NCBI GenBank assembly: GCA_027494055.1
Contig: JAOSJO010000012.1
Coordinates: forward strand, 620,001 to 684,000
DNA: 64,000 nucleotides
DNA from: Anaerolineae bacterium
Lineage (GTDB): Bacteria > Chloroflexota > Anaerolineae > Aggregatilineales > JAFGMM01
Direction of reading: 5' to 3'
Both the position numbers and the translations under genes were made by a program. The first letter of the stretch is position 1. The number at the start of each line of letters is the position of its first letter. Below, in pieces: positions 38,180 to 48,250 of this stretch. Under the pieces are notes generated by a model. It was not told where the DNA came from, made no database searches, and saw nothing but the letters and a program-made list of their open reading frames with translations.

Positions 38180-39207
38180 ATGGTACGCATTTTGGATATT
38201 GTCGAACACCCCAATGTGGGGCCGGAAGAGCTGTCGTGGCGCGAACCGCAAAGCGGCAGCGGAGACTTCCGCCTCGGCTCGCAGTGCGTGGTACGCGAGA
38301 ACCAGGCGGCGGTTTTCGTGCGCGACGGCCAGGCGCTCGACGTGCTTGGACCGGGCCGGCACACCCTCGCGACAGGCAACATCCCGCTGCTGGTCAACCT
38401 GTTGGGCATGGCCTTTTCTGGCAACACACCCTTCAAGGCCGAGGTGTACTTCGTCAACCTGATGGAACTGCCACAGGTTGGGTGGGGCACCAGCCAGCCG
38501 CTGCTCCTCAAGACGCCGGGCGAAGGCCTGGGCTGGATGCTGCTCCAGGGTCACGGCATCCTCAGCTTCCGGATCATGGACCCGCAGCGTTTTGCGGCCA
38601 AGTACTGCATTGGCCGCCCGCGCGTGGTGCTGGCCGACTTCCGCGAGCGGCTGCTCTCGCTGGTGATGGGCGAGATGCAGGAGATGATCGCCACCGCCGG
38701 CATCGACAGCGTGGTGCGCCTCAATGCGATGTACGGCGAGATCGAGGGCGCGATGATGGCGAAGAGCGCCGTCGGCTTCGGGCAGGTGGGCCTGGAGATC
38801 ACGAGCTTTGAGATCAAGTCGCTCACGCCCAGCCCGGCCTCCGCCGAGGAGCTGCGCTCGCGCGGCCTGCTCGACGTCGCAACCTACACCCAGCTCCAGG
38901 CCGCCGACGCCATGCGCGACGCGGCGCAGAACCCGTCCGGCGGCGCCGCCGGCACGGGCGTGGGCATCGGCGCGGGCCTGGGCCTGGGGCAGGTGATGGC
39001 GCAGACCATCGCCGGGGGCGACGCAGCCACAACAACAGCAGCCGGCCGCGCCGGAGGCCGCGCCCGCCACGCCGACCACCGCCGCCGAAATCCAGGCGAT
39101 GATCGACAACCTGGACATGCGCCTCGCCAACGGGGGAGATCACGGAATCGACCTACGAGCGCCTGGTCGCCAAGTGGGAGGCCAAGCTCAAGGAATTGGG
39201 CAGCTAG
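38180..39207 (+). CDS. SPFH/Band-7 (YdjI-like) protein with C-terminal SHOCT domain (two frame breaks)
   Basis: The N-terminal part, MVRILDIVEHPNVGPEELSWREP to about residue 220, has the SPFH pattern of YdjI (VRENQAAVFVRDGQALDVLGPGRHTLAT, FGQVGLEITSFEIKSLTPS). A Gly/Gln/Ala-Pro linker follows, and the end, IQAMIDNLDMRLANGEITESTYERLVAKWEAKL (given as region only), is a SHOCT domain. Two G runs (39014-39018 and 39131-39135) are each one G too long; after repair the protein is about 341 residues. SPFH proteins organise membrane microdomains; the order DUF2207, Zn-ribbon, helical protein, SPFH suggests one complex. Confidence 0.78.
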
Positions 39208-39313
39208 CCCGGCCCGAACGGGCCGATCTGACCGCGTAGGGCACGGCGCGCCGTGCCCCTCGTTGCATGACCCGCGCTTTCGCCATCCGGCACGCATTCA
39301 GGTGTTTGCGAAC

Positions 39314-40467
39314 ATGACGCCCAACCTGGACCCCTCCGCGAAACGTTCTCCGCCGAGTTTGGACGCGCACCCACGCTGCTGGCGCGCGCGCCGGGCCGCG
39401 TCAACCTGATCGGCGAGCACACCGACTACAACGATGGCTTCGTGCTCCCCATCGCCATCGACCGCGACATCACCATCGTCGCCGCGCCGGCGCGGAACGG
39501 TACCGGGCGCGTGCGCCTCTACTCCACCCACTTCGACCAGCGCAGCGCCTTCGACCTGAACGACATCACCAAGAGCGCGCGGGAGCCGTGGAGCAACTAC
39601 ATACGCGGCGTGCTATGGGTGCTGCAGGGCGAGGGCCACCCCCTCACGGCGTTCGACGCCGTCGTCGCGGGCGACGTGCCGCTCGGCGCGGGCCTGAGTT
39701 CGTCCGCCGCGCTGGAGGTCGCCACGCTGGAACTGTGCAGCGCGCTCAACGGCCTGCCCCTGGACCAGAAAACGAAGGCGCTTCTGGGCCAGCGCGCGGA
39801 GAACCGGTTCGTGGGCGTCCAGTGTGGCATCATGGACCAGTTGATCGCCGCGACGGGCGTGGCGGACCACGCGGTCCTCATCGACTGCCGCTCGCTGGAG
39901 GGGACGCCCGTCCCGCTCCCGGAGGGCGTCTCGGTGGTGGTCATCAACTCGATGGTCGAGCGCGGCCTGGTGGACAGCGCCTACAACGAGCGGCGGCGGC
40001 AGTGCGAGGAGGCGGCGCGTCTGCTCGGCGTCCCCGCGCTGCGCGATGTGACGCGCGAGGCGTTTGCACGGGGCGCGGACGCCCTGCCGCCGGTGGTCCG
40101 CCAGCGTGCGGCGCACGTGGTCGAAGAGAACGACCGCACCCTGCGCGCGGCGGAGGCGCTGCGCGCCGGCGACATCGCAACCGTGGGCCCGCTCTTCAAC
40201 GAGTCGCACCGCAGTATGCGCGACCTGTTCGAGATCACGGTGCCGGCAATCGACACGCTGGTGGCGCTGGCGCAGGCGCAGCCGGGCTGCTATGGCTCGC
40301 GCATGACGGGCGGCGGCTTTGGGGGTTGCACGGTCTCGCTCGTTAACGCCGACGCGGTGCCCGCCTTCGTGGCGCAGGTCGCGGCGGGCTATGAGGCGAC
40401 GATTGGCCTGCAGCCTGAGGTGTATGTGTGCCGGGCGGCGGATGGCAGCGAAGCGCGCGCGCTGTGA
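39314..40467 (+). CDS. galK: Galactokinase (one frame break)
   Basis: GalK phosphorylates galactose at C1. The protein is about 384 residues with RAPGRVNLIGEHTDYNDGFVLP (galactokinase signature), PLGAGLSSSAALEVATLEL (phosphate loop), GVQCGIMDQLIAATG (catalytic Asp) and GSRMTGGGFGGCTVSLV. The ATG at 39314 starts in another frame; adding one C in the run 39331-39334 joins MTPNLDP to LRETFSAEFGRAPTLLARAPGR. It follows the SPFH gene by 106 bp and ends the plus-strand run before the convergent AhpD-like gene. Confidence 0.93.
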
Positions 40468-40470
40468 GCG

Positions 40471-41529
40471 TCAGGCTTCCCGCGCCGCGCTCAGGCGCGG
40501 GGAGAGCGCCTGCTCCATGCGCAGGATGTCGTTCAGCCACGCCACGAGCGTGATGACGCCGAGCGCAGCCTCGTTGCTGCCGCAGAATTCGACCACCGCC
40601 CCGATCTGCTCATCCGTAATGAAGCGCGGGTGCAGCGTAACGTCAGAGGCCAGGTCGAGGAGCGTCTTCGGGAGGTCGGGCTTCGCCTCAGAGCGCGGCA
40701 GCCCCAGCAGCCGCGCCACCACATCGACGAGCGCGCGGCGTTGTTCGAGCGGCGGGCCGTCTACCGTCCGCAGCGCCACAATGAGCATCTCCTGCGCTTC
40801 GAGCCAACCCGTGAGCGGGGCCATCGCGGTGAACACCCCGCCGTCCACGCCGAGCCGGCTGGCTTCCTTCTGCGTCTTCATGTAGGCCGTGTTGGGGTGG
40901 TCGCCGGCGACGGGCGTCAGCTCGTCGCGCACGCGGGAGGCGGCGATGACCTGCGCGCTGCGGCGGATCAGCGGCAGGACACCCGCGATGGCGCGCGTAC
41001 CGCCATGCGCGAGGTCGAGGGCGTTCGCCACGCGGCTGAAGAAATTCGCGTGCCCGATCACGCTCACGGCCTCCAGCAACTGCTGCGTGTTGAGGCCGGT
41101 GCTCCGCAACTCCTGATAGTCCTCCGGGGTGACGCGCGCGGGGGCCGTGGTGAGCTGCTCGGCGTAGGCCATGAGCGGCGCAAGGTCGAACGCGGCGTGC
41201 TCGCCCTGGACCTGCCAGGCGAGGTCGGGCGTCGCCTCGGCATCGAAGCCCAGGGCGTGCAGAAACAGATCGTGCAGGTCGCGGCAGTAGCCGCAGGCGT
41301 TGACTTCAGAGACGTGGCGCGCCAGCAGCTCCTTGATCGGGCGCGCGAGACTCCCGGTCGCCATGACCGTGCGGAAGTCCTCCCAGACGCCCTCCAGCAG
41401 CTCCGGGACCGCGCCAAACGCGCTGAACAGCGCCGGCACGCTGGGCATGAGCTGCTGCTTGATCGCCTGGTACACGGCGGCAACGCGCTCGTCGGCATAT
41501 TGGGCGTCCACCACTGGGAGACGCGGCAC
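40471..41529 (-). CDS. AhpD/carboxymuconolactone decarboxylase-like protein
   Basis: The 352-residue protein contains an AhpD-like core at about residues 75-115: ELLARHVSEVNACGYCRDLHDLFLHALGF with the C-x-x-C-x3-H redox motif, and a second similar but cysteine-free half (ALRTVDGPPLEQRRALVDVVARLLGL). It may be a peroxidase-type or gamma-carboxymuconolactone decarboxylase-type protein. The start is GTG 41529, 7 nt after AGGAGG; the frame remains open to 41649 without support. Its stop nearly touches that of galK, convergent. The function beyond a redox role is not determinable. Confidence 0.75.
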   Translation of the reverse strand: MPRLPVVDAQYADERVAAVYQAIKQQLMPSVPALFSAFGAVPELLEGVWEDFRTVMATGSLARPIKELLARHVSEVNACGYCRDLHDLFLHALGFDAEATPDLAWQVQGEHAAFDLAPLMAYAEQLTTAPARVTPEDYQELRSTGLNTQQLLEAVSVIGHANFFSRVANALDLAHGGTRAIAGVLPLIRRSAQVIAASRVRDELTPVAGDHPNTAYMKTQKEASRLGVDGGVFTAMAPLTGWLEAQEMLIVALRTVDGPPLEQRRALVDVVARLLGLPRSEAKPDLPKTLLDLASDVTLHPRFITDEQIGAVVEFCGSNEAALGVITLVAWLNDILRMEQALSPRLSAAREA

Positions 41530-41878
41530 GTAGACCCTCCTCGGTGCGCTGGCGTGCTCATTGTAGCAAGCTTTGGGTGCGGGCGGTAGTCTCGCGCGCC
41601 GCGCGCGTGGTTGATGGCGGGCGGACGCCCTACGGAATGCGCATTCCACTAAATATTGGGGGGTGCGTAACGCGCATAAGCCCTTGATTTTCTCACGTTT
41701 TTCTCATAGTATGGATGCCGGAGGAACGTTATTCGCACCACAGCACATCAGGGCGCAACGCGCGCGCGGGCGCGCCCCCTTACCGGAGGGCGGGTAACGA
41801 ACACAGGCGGAAGCCGCTATAATCTCGTGGTCCACTGTAGGCAGCCCTACAGCAGATTGAAGAGGAGTGATAGAGAAG
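41530..41878. other. Intergenic region of 349 bp between AhpD-like gene and ABC genes
   Basis: The region separates two divergent genes. Towards the ABC genes it holds TTGATT (41684-41689)/TAGTAT (41707-41712) with a 17-bp spacer and, closer, a perfect TATAAT at 41818-41823. No coding frame or repeat is seen. Confidence 0.5.
41818..41823 (+). promoter_or_regulatory. -10 element of the ABC-transporter operon
   Basis: A perfect TATAAT in GCTATAATCTCG lies 55 bp before ATG 41879. The -35 region is not convincing. Confidence 0.4.
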
Positions 41879-42824
41879 ATGCAAAACGGTTACAGCATTG
41901 AGGTGGCTCAGGTGAGCAAGAGCTTTGGCGCCACCCACGCGGTCGTCGATATCTCGTTCGAGGTCATGCGCGGTGAGATTTTTGCCATGCTCGGCCACAA
42001 CGGCGCAGGCAAGACCACCACCATCCGCATGATCCTCGACATCCTGAAACCCGACACGGGCAGCATCAAGGTGCTGGGCAGCAAAATCAACGAAGCGACG
42101 AAGGACCGCATCGGCTACCTGCCGGAAGAGCGCGGCCTTTACCGCAACGTCAAGGTTGTCGAGTGCCTGTCGTACCTCGGCGAGCTTAAGGGGATGGGCG
42201 CGTCCGACGCCAGGGCCAGGGCGATGGCGCTGCTCGAACGGGTGGAGCTGGCCGACGTCGCCGAGAAGAAGGTGAGCGAGCTGAGCCGGGGCATGCAGCA
42301 AAAGGCGCAATTCGCCGCCACCGTCATCCACAACCCGGAGCTGATTATCATCGACGAGCCGTTCTCCGGCCTCGACCCGGTCAACACGCTGCTCATCAAA
42401 GACCTGCTGTACGAGATGCGCGACCAGGGCAGCACCATCGTGATGAGCACGCACCAGATGCACCAGATCGAGGAGATGGCCGACCGGCTGCTCATGATGC
42501 ACTTCGGCAAGCGCGTCCTCTACGGCAAGGTCGATGAGGTGCGCAAGCGTTTCGCCATCAACGCGGTCGAGGTCGAAGGCACAGGCGACTGGGCGGCGCT
42601 ACCGGGCGTGATCAACGTGGAACGCGCCGAGAATGGGCGCGAGTATCACCTGATGCTGGACGAAGGCGTCACGCCAGACGACGTGATACGCGCCATCGCC
42701 GACAGCCCGGATCACCACGTGCGGCGCTTCGAGGAAGCGATCCTCCCTCAACGAAATCTTCATCCATGTCGTGCGCGAGCGCGGCGGCGACATCGGTGAC
42801 GACTTCGATGGAGGCGCACAATGA
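41879..42824 (+). CDS. ABC transporter ATP-binding protein (one frame break)
   Basis: The protein has the ABC core: Walker A GHNGAGKTTTIRM, signature ELSRGMQQKAQFAATVIHNPELIIIDEPFSGLDPV (Walker B IIIDEP), and switch His in STHQMHQIEE. The C-terminal part (EGTGDWAALPGVINVERAENG) is typical for ABC-2 export ATPases such as NatA. A one-base loss near 42738-42745 breaks the end; repair gives SLNEIFIHVVRERGGDIGDDFDGGAQ. The stop overlaps the start of the permease gene (ATGA). A GAGGAG precedes the start. Substrate unknown; NatAB-type sodium or drug export is possible. Confidence 0.9.
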
Positions 42825-44072
42825 GGAAGATCTGGCTCATTGCAAAGCGCGAGTACCTCTACAACTTCAAGAAGAAGTCGTTTCTGTTCTCGGCCTTCGG
42901 CGTGCCTATCTTGATTATCGGCCTGTGGGTCGTGTCGTTTACTCTGGCAGAGCAATCCTTCAGCTCGACGGGTGCAGTAGAAACCATCGGCTACGTTGAC
43001 CTGGCCGACGTGATCGCGCCCGAAGCGGCGATTCCGGAGGGCTTCGTCGCCTACGACACGGCAGAGGCAGCGGAAGCCGCGTACCTGGGCGGCGCAGTTG
43101 ACGTTTACATCGTCATCACCGAGAACTACTGGAACGATGGCCTTGTCCAGACCTACTCGCCCTACGCGCTTCCAGAGGGCATCGAAGACGAGATTGAGGA
43201 CTTCCTGCACACAAACGTCTTGGCGCGTGTCAACTCAGACCATGTCGAGCGCCTCAGCGACCCGATGCGCCTCGACCTGCGCATGGCGGGGAACTCGCTG
43301 GCGATCTCAGAGGATAGCGCGTTTCTGCTCTTCCTCTTGCCACTTGCGTTCGCAATGGTCTTCATGTTTGCGACGACGATCACCTCCCAGTTCCTGATGC
43401 AGAGCGTGACCGAGGAAAAAAGAGAATCGTGTCATGGAAATCCTCGTCACCTCCAGCACGCCAGAGCAGATGCTCACCGGCAAGGTCCTGGGGCTGGGCG
43501 GGCTGGGCCTGACGCAAATCCTCGTCTATGGTGTCGCGCTCGCCGTGATCGTGATGGTCTCCGACCCGATGTCGCCCGTCGCGCAGTTGCTCAGGCTGCC
43601 GCCGCTGCTCCTGCTGCTGGTGCTGGTGTACTTCGTGCTTGGCTACCTGTTCTTCGGCGCGATCATGGCCGGCATCGGCGCATCTGTCACCGCCGAGCAG
43701 GAGGGCCGGCAGGTCGCGGGGCTGTTCACTTTCGTCATCGTCATACCGATGGTCCTGTCCTTCACCTTCTTCCAGGACCCCAACGGCCCGCTTCCGGTGT
43801 TGTTGAGCCTGATCCCGTTCACCGCGCCGGTGGCGATGCTGTTCCGGCTGCCGCTGGCGGCGATCCCGGCATGGCAATTCGTGCTGAGCCTGGCGATCCT
43901 GGTGGTCTCGACCGCGTTTGCGGTGTGGGTCTCGGCGCGCGTGTTTCGCCTGGGTATGTTGATGTATGGAAAACGGCTGCAGCTCCGCGACATCCTGGGG
44001 GTGCTGCGGCCAGGAGCCGGCCCCGCCGCAATCCAGACCGTGGCGGCCGGCACAGAGAAGCGAGGAGCCTGA
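42821..44072 (+). CDS. ABC-2 type permease, first subunit (one frame break)
   Basis: The protein starts MRKIWLIAKREYLYNFKKKSF, has an early membrane helix, a large extracytoplasmic loop of about 150 residues and then several helices (LLFLLPLAFAMVFMFATTIT, LLLLLVLVYFVLGYLFFGAIMAGI and others), the NatB/ABC-2 layout. The A run 43416-43421 is one base too long; repair gives VTEEKENRVMEILVTSS, a conserved ABC-2 motif. It overlaps the ATPase gene and is followed, one base after its stop, by a second permease, suggesting a heterodimeric channel. Confidence 0.87.
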
Positions 44073-44073
44073 G

Positions 44074-45358
44074 ATGTATAAGGCATGGCGGATTTTCTGG
44101 TATGAGTTCCGGACCAACTTCCGGCGTCGGAGCTACCTGCTCACCACGTTCGGCATTCCCGTGCTCCTGGCGGGGCTGGTCTACCTGTTGAGCGGAATTG
44201 CGGGCGATACGTTCAACGCGGGCGGCGGCGCCACGGGCATCTTCGAGGGCATCACCGGGGGCAGCCCTGCCGCAGACGTACTGGGCTTCGTGGACCACAG
44301 CGGCCTTTTCACCACCCCTGCCCCAGGCTCGCGCTACGCGGACAGGATCAGGTTCTACGACTCGGAAGCCGACGCGCAGGCGGCGCTGGAGGGCGACGCG
44401 ATCCGCGCCTACTACGTGGTCAGCACAGACTACCTCGCCAATGGGGAGGTGGCGCGCTTCGCCAAGCAGTTCGACGTGATCAACGCGCTCACCGACATGG
44501 GCACTGCGCAGGATTTTCTCACGTCGCAACTGGCCGGCGACACCGACCCCAATGTGCTGTTGCGCGTGATCGACCCGGTGAACTACGAGAGAAAGATCGT
44601 CCCCATATCCGCGGACGAGGCCAGCCCCGGCGAAGAGGGGGGCGACGCGCGAGCTTGGCGAGGCGGTGGCCTTTCTCATGCCGTACATCATGGCGATCCT
44701 CATCATGATGGGCACGTTCTTCGCCTCCGGCTACCTGATGGTGAGCATCTCCCAGGAGAAGGAGAGCCGCACGATAGAGATTCTGCTCTCCTCGGCGCGG
44801 CCCTTCCCGCTGCTCGTGGGCAAGGTGCTGGCGTCGGGCGCGCTGGGGTTGCTCCAGATCGCCTTCACCATGATCGTGCTGTGGCAACTCGCCCCCCGCG
44901 CGGCGACGCAGATCGCGGCGCTGGCCGGGCTGGAAGTGCCGTTCCACCTGGTGGCGGTCGGCCTCGTCTACTTCCTCGGCGGCTACCTGCTGATCGGCGG
45001 GCTGTACGCCGGCGTGGCGGCGGTCGCACCCAAGATGCAGGACGCGCAGCAGTTCGTCGGCTTCATGGTGCTCCCATTCGTGCTGCCGATGATCTTCCTC
45101 ACCGAGTTCATGACCTCGCCCAACGGCGGGCTGGCTGTCTTTCTGAGCATGTTCCCGATCACCGCGCCGCTGGGGATGACGATGCGCCTCTCGCTCACGA
45201 GCGTGCCGCTGATTGAGATCATCGTCAGCCTCGTGCTGCTCGCCATCACTGCGGTGGCGTCGATCTGGTTCGCGGCGCGGCTGTTCCGCGTGAACACGCT
45301 CCTGGCGGGGCAAGCGCCCAGGGTGCGCGACCTGGTTCGCCTGGTGCGCGAGGGTTAG
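44074..45358 (+). CDS. ABC-2 type permease, second subunit (one frame break)
   Basis: The start MYKAWRIFWYEFRTNFRRRSYLLTTFGIPVLLAGL matches the first permease in design: one helix, a long extracytoplasmic loop, then about five helices with ISQEKESRTIEILLSSARPF (the conserved ABC-2 EKE-R-EILL motif). The G run 44637-44642 is one G too long; repair gives GATRELGEAVAFLMPYIM. The two permeases are paralogues of roughly 420 residues. A terminator follows the stop. Confidence 0.87.
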
Positions 45359-45397
45359 AGCGGGCGCGCAGCGCCCACCCTCACCGGCAAAGCAAAG

Positions 45398-45427
45398 GGG
45401 CGGACGCCAGGTCCGCCCTCAGTTTTT
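45398..45427 (+). terminator. Rho-independent terminator after the ABC operon
   Basis: GGGCGGAC and GTCCGCCC form a perfect 8-bp stem with loop GCCAG, followed after TCAG by TTTTT. It lies 40 bp after the permease stop, before the convergent GH57 gene. Confidence 0.75.
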
Positions 45428-45450
45428 CGCGTTGCCACAGCCCGCGAGGC

Positions 45451-46863
45451 TTATCCCGCCTCGGGGCTGAGCGCCCTCTCCGTCACAATCTCGTCGTAAG
45501 CCTGCATGCCGTTGGCGCCGTTCTTGCCGCTGACGACCACCGCCAGGTCAGCGCGGAAGCCTCCGGTCAGGTCCATGCCCGTCGCGCGCTGCATCAGATC
45601 GGCGGCGCACGCGGCGTTGGCAATGGCGTAGCTCGGCTCCGGGCGGGCGAAGTCCTCGAAGAAGAACCCACAACTTGAGTACATGACCTGCGCGTGATAC
45701 TGCGCGGCGAGCATATCCAGCACGTGCTGCTGCGCCGCCGCATCCAGGTTCAGGCCCATGCGCGCCAGATAGTCAGCGCCACGCTCCCGGCGGAGCACGA
45801 CGCCGATGTAGCCGTCGCGCAGCGTCCAGGGATCGACGCCAAGCGCGCCGATGTGGCCGGCATATGTGTGGTCGATCTCGCACGCGAGCCGGTCCAGCGC
45901 GCGCCGCAGCGCCCCCTTCCACCCGCTGTAACCCTCTGTACACGCACAGCCCGTCGCCCAGCGCGCGAGGCCGTGGAAGCAGCTCCACGCGGTGCGCTCT
46001 TTGAGCTTGATGTCGCGCGTGGGCGGGTGCGCCTGCAGGTAACGCGCGAGGCTGGTGACCTCGTACCCCGCGCCGGCCGCTTCGTGCGTCATCAGCCAGC
46101 GCAGGAAGTGGTGCTCGCCCTGGTGATGGTGGCCGAACGTCTCGCCATCGACCGCCGCCATCGTCAGCGGGCCGGCCTTCTTGCGGTGTGGGGTAAGCAC
46201 GTGGCGCGCCCAGTGGCCGGCGCCGCCCAGGTGCTCGATGCCGAAGGCCAGGTCGGTCGAGAGCTTCTCGTGGCGGACGAACACGGCGATACGGGCATCG
46301 CCCGGCAACGCCACCCAGAAGGGGCCGGCCCCGTCGCGCTCCGGGTCGTACCGGGAGGCGACCTGCCCGCCGCTCACGATGGTGAACTTAAAGCCCTGCT
46401 CGTGCAGCACGCTGAGAGTCTCCAGGTCCACCGCCATCTCCGGCAGCCAGATGCCCTCTGGCGCGCGCCCGAAACGCGCCTCAAACGCCGCCTTGCCCCA
46501 GGCGACCTGGGTCCGCTTGTCGCGCCGCCGCGCGAGGGGCAGGATCGTATGGTGCATAGGCATCGCGAGCGCGTTCCCCACGCCGTGCTCGGCCTGGTTG
46601 CGCCGGTCGGCGTCGAGGATCATCTCATACACGTCGGGGTGGTGCTGTTCCATCCAGGCGAGGAGGGTCTCGCCGAAGTTAAAGCTGATGACGTTCAGGT
46701 TGCCCAACTCGGCGTTGGGCCGGTAGCATTCGTCTGTGATGCGCTCGTTCCAGTTGCGGAACGGGGCGGCCAGCGGTTCGGGGCCGATCTCGCCGGTGAT
46801 GGGGTTGCCGCGCGCCGGTTGGTAAAAGTGCGCATGCAGACAGAAATACTTCTTGCGTGCCAA
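45451..46863 (-). CDS. GH57 family glucanohydrolase-type protein (DUF3536 type)
   Basis: The 470-residue protein has the GH57 motif HAHFYQPARGNP at its start, the nucleophile Glu candidate in IWLPEMAVDLETL, and AAVDGETFGHHHQGEH, the GH57 family Asp region. Its length and C-terminal part fit the DUF3536-containing GH57 proteins of glycogen clusters rather than a branching enzyme. The start is TTG 46863, 6 nt after AGGAGG; the frame extends to 46926. It is the last gene of the glycogen operon. The precise reaction, amylase-like or transferase, is uncertain. Confidence 0.82.
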   Translation of the reverse strand: MARKKYFCLHAHFYQPARGNPITGEIGPEPLAAPFRNWNERITDECYRPNAELGNLNVISFNFGETLLAWMEQHHPDVYEMILDADRRNQAEHGVGNALAMPMHHTILPLARRRDKRTQVAWGKAAFEARFGRAPEGIWLPEMAVDLETLSVLHEQGFKFTIVSGGQVASRYDPERDGAGPFWVALPGDARIAVFVRHEKLSTDLAFGIEHLGGAGHWARHVLTPHRKKAGPLTMAAVDGETFGHHHQGEHHFLRWLMTHEAAGAGYEVTSLARYLQAHPPTRDIKLKERTAWSCFHGLARWATGCACTEGYSGWKGALRRALDRLACEIDHTYAGHIGALGVDPWTLRDGYIGVVLRRERGADYLARMGLNLDAAAQQHVLDMLAAQYHAQVMYSSCGFFFEDFARPEPSYAIANAACAADLMQRATGMDLTGGFRADLAVVVSGKNGANGMQAYDEIVTERALSPEAG

Positions 46864-46906
46864 ACCATCCTCCTGGCGTGATGTCGTCTGCGGCGCGAGG
46901 CAGGAC

Positions 46907-48159
46907 CTAGCTGGCCGGCACGCCAATCACAGCCCCAACCTTAACCGTCTTGCGCGGGAAGTCCTCCGGGCGCAGGTCCGTGCCCACCGTCGCCCCACGC
47001 CCAATCTTGATCTCAGGCGGGAGGTAGGTGTTCTTGCCAATCGTCGTGATGCCCAGGTCGCCCGGCGTGTCCACAATCTCGCCCACGCTGGCGTTGTGCC
47101 CGATGACACACACTTTGTCGATGATACAGCGCTCGATGACCGCGCCGGCTTCGATGTACGTGTCCGTGAGGATCACCGACTCGCGCACCACCGCGTCGGG
47201 ACCGACGTACACGCCCGGCGAAAGCACGCTGCGCTCCACCAGCGCGCCGCTGGAGACAATCGACCCGTCCGTGAGGAGGCTATCTCGCACCTGCGCGCCG
47301 CCCTGGATCCACACCGGCGGGCGCTCCTCGCTGCGTGTGTGGATCACCCAACTGCGGTCGTTCAGATCCAGCGAGGGCGGGCGCTTGAGCAGGTCCATGT
47401 GCGCCTCCCAGTAGGCGTCCACCGTCCCCACGTCGATCCAGTACCCGCCGAAGGGATACGCAAACACGTTGTATCCCTCCTCAAGCATGTAGGGGATGAT
47501 GTCGCCGCCGAAGTCGTGCTTCGACCCGCGCCGCCGCGCGTCCTGTTGCAGCACTTTCTTCAGCACGCCGGCGTTGAACACGTACACGCCCATCGACGCC
47601 AGGTTGCCCGGCGGCTCTGCGGGCTTCTCAGGAACTCGATCACGCGGTAGTCGTCAGCCGTGTCGAGGATGCCGTAGCGCGGCGCTTCGTCCATCGGCAC
47701 GCGGATGGTGCAGATCGTGGCATCCGCCTTCTGCTTCTCGTGGAAATCGATCAGTACGTCATAGTCCATCTCGTAGATGTGGTCGCCGGCAAGGACCAGC
47801 ACCACCTCCGGCGCGCCATGTTCGATGAAGTTCAGGTTCTGCGTCACGGCGTCGGCGGTGCCTTTGTACCAGTCGCCAGCCTCGCGCCCCTTGAACGGCT
47901 GCAGCAGTTGGATGCCCCCGCTGAAGCTCCGGTCCAAATCCCAGGGCCGGCCCAGGCCAATATGCTCGTTGAGCGAGTGCGGGCGGTACTGCGTGAGCAC
48001 AAGCACGTTGAAAATGCCGGAGTTGGCGCAGTTGGAGAGGGTGAAATCGATGATGCGGTACTTGCCCGCAAAAGGGACCGCCGGCTTGGCGCGCTTGGTC
48101 GTCAGCACACCGAGCCGCGTGCCTTCGCCGCCCGCCATGATGACTGCTTTTACCCTCAC
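46907..48159 (-). CDS. glgC: Glucose-1-phosphate adenylyltransferase (one frame break)
   Basis: GlgC makes ADP-glucose. The start [44 protein letters not shown] shows the nucleotidylyltransferase signature, and [13 protein letters not shown] and a C-terminal left-handed beta helix ([29 protein letters not shown]) complete the family pattern. A one-base loss near 47627-47633 breaks it; repair gives [24 protein letters not shown] (region near residue 177). Length after repair is about 417. It lies between glgA and the GH57 gene in one operon. Confidence 0.95.
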
Positions 48160-48250
48160 CTCTCACCCTCCTCGCGCTGGTTGCACGGCAGCGCGGCGTT
48201 ACGCGCCCAACGCTTCCGGCTCGGCCAGCGCAGCCTCGTCTGACGTCACA

